From Bacteroidota bacterium (GTDB lineage Bacteria; CLD3; SB21), in contig JAGQUY010000570.1 of NCBI GenBank assembly GCA_020438245.1, positions 1 through 5,659 on the forward strand: a stretch of 5,659 nucleotides of DNA. The letters run 5' to 3'. Each line of letters begins with the position of its first letter. Positions within the stretch are counted from its first letter, which is position 1. Position numbers and translations under genes: made by a program. This document shows positions 5,495 to 5,659 of the stretch, in pieces. The notes below the pieces were generated by a model, which worked only from the letters and a program-made list of their open reading frames with translations, did no database searches and was not told where the DNA came from.

Positions 5495-5659
5495 ATGTTC
5501 AGATTCAAAATCTTATCTCCAATACGGGTTTTCCTGTTGCTTGTAACACCACTGCCTTTGTGTGCCCAAAGTGTGTCGGTTCCGGGAGACTATTCCACTA
5601 TCCAAGCGGCGATCAATGCTGTTGCACCTGGCGATACGATCTATGTCCAAGGCAGTTTT
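5495..5659 (+). CDS. Secreted right-handed parallel beta-helix (pectin-lyase-like) protein, N-terminal part
   Basis: The frame stays open to the right edge, so only the first 55 residues are seen. From ATG 5495 the protein starts MFRFK, followed by a hydrophobic stretch VFLLLVTPLPL and a likely signal peptidase site after LCA (residues 22-24). The mature N-terminus contains the motif DYSTIQAAINAVAPGDTIYV (about 32-51). This motif opens many extracellular parallel beta-helix proteins (pectate/pectin lyase fold, including DUF1565-type and surface repeat proteins). Such proteins may be polysaccharide lyases, adhesins or structural surface proteins, and the visible part cannot tell them apart. 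An earlier in-frame ATG at 5441 would add 18 residues before the signal peptide. It lies within a few bases of the predicted transcription start, so 5495 gives the more normal signal peptide. Neither start has a clear ribosome binding site. Confidence 0.8.
   Translation, partial: MFRFKILSPIRVFLLLVTPLPLCAQSVSVPGDYSTIQAAINAVAPGDTIYVQGSF

Noticed and set aside
1..5659. CRISPR arrays, insertion sequences, tRNA or rRNA genes, riboswitches
   Set aside because: No regularly spaced repeats, transposase coding, terminal repeats, cloverleaf or known riboswitch core was recognised on reading the window.

Overview
The window reads as a compact stretch of bacterial chromosome of moderate base composition, with every supported gene on the + strand. 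Short intergenic gaps, Rho-independent terminators, one lipoprotein signal and one secretion signal point to a Gram-negative-type bacterium. The lineage cannot be fixed from this sequence. A secreted beta-helix protein preceded by a promoter that also fits the Bacteroidota TAnnTTTG element would suit the Bacteroidota/Ignavibacteria neighbourhood, but this is a weak inference. No phage, transposon, CRISPR or RNA-gene signal is visible.

Layout. The left edge holds the C-terminal end of a delta-1-pyrroline-5-carboxylate dehydrogenase (proline/arginine catabolism), closed by a GC-rich hairpin at 279-306. Next is a single-gene unit: a 131-residue, four-helix membrane protein of unknown role with a perfect AGGAGG ribosome binding site and a textbook terminator (827-853). 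A half-size, five-helix EamA/DMT-type transporter follows (880-1332).

The centre is a probable three-gene unit from about 1347 to 5192. A well-formed sigma70-type promoter (TTGACC, 17 bp, TATGAT) drives a hybrid sensor histidine kinase with a six-helix membrane module, PAS, HisKA, HATPase and receiver domains. One base after its stop begins an AlkD-type DNA glycosylase with the family's key Trp and Asp residues intact. Forty bases later comes a lipoprotein of the metallo-beta-lactamase fold, related to the NAPE-PLD/UlaG group. A hairpin lies across the AlkD stop codon and may modulate expression of the third gene. Co-transcription of a membrane sensor, a DNA alkylation repair enzyme and a surface-anchored metallohydrolase is the most unusual arrangement here. 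A shared stress-response role is inference only.

After 5192 there is a 248-base gap containing a strong hairpin and then an AT-rich promoter. A gene cut by the right edge follows; it encodes a secreted protein starting with a signal peptide and the first turn of a right-handed parallel beta-helix.
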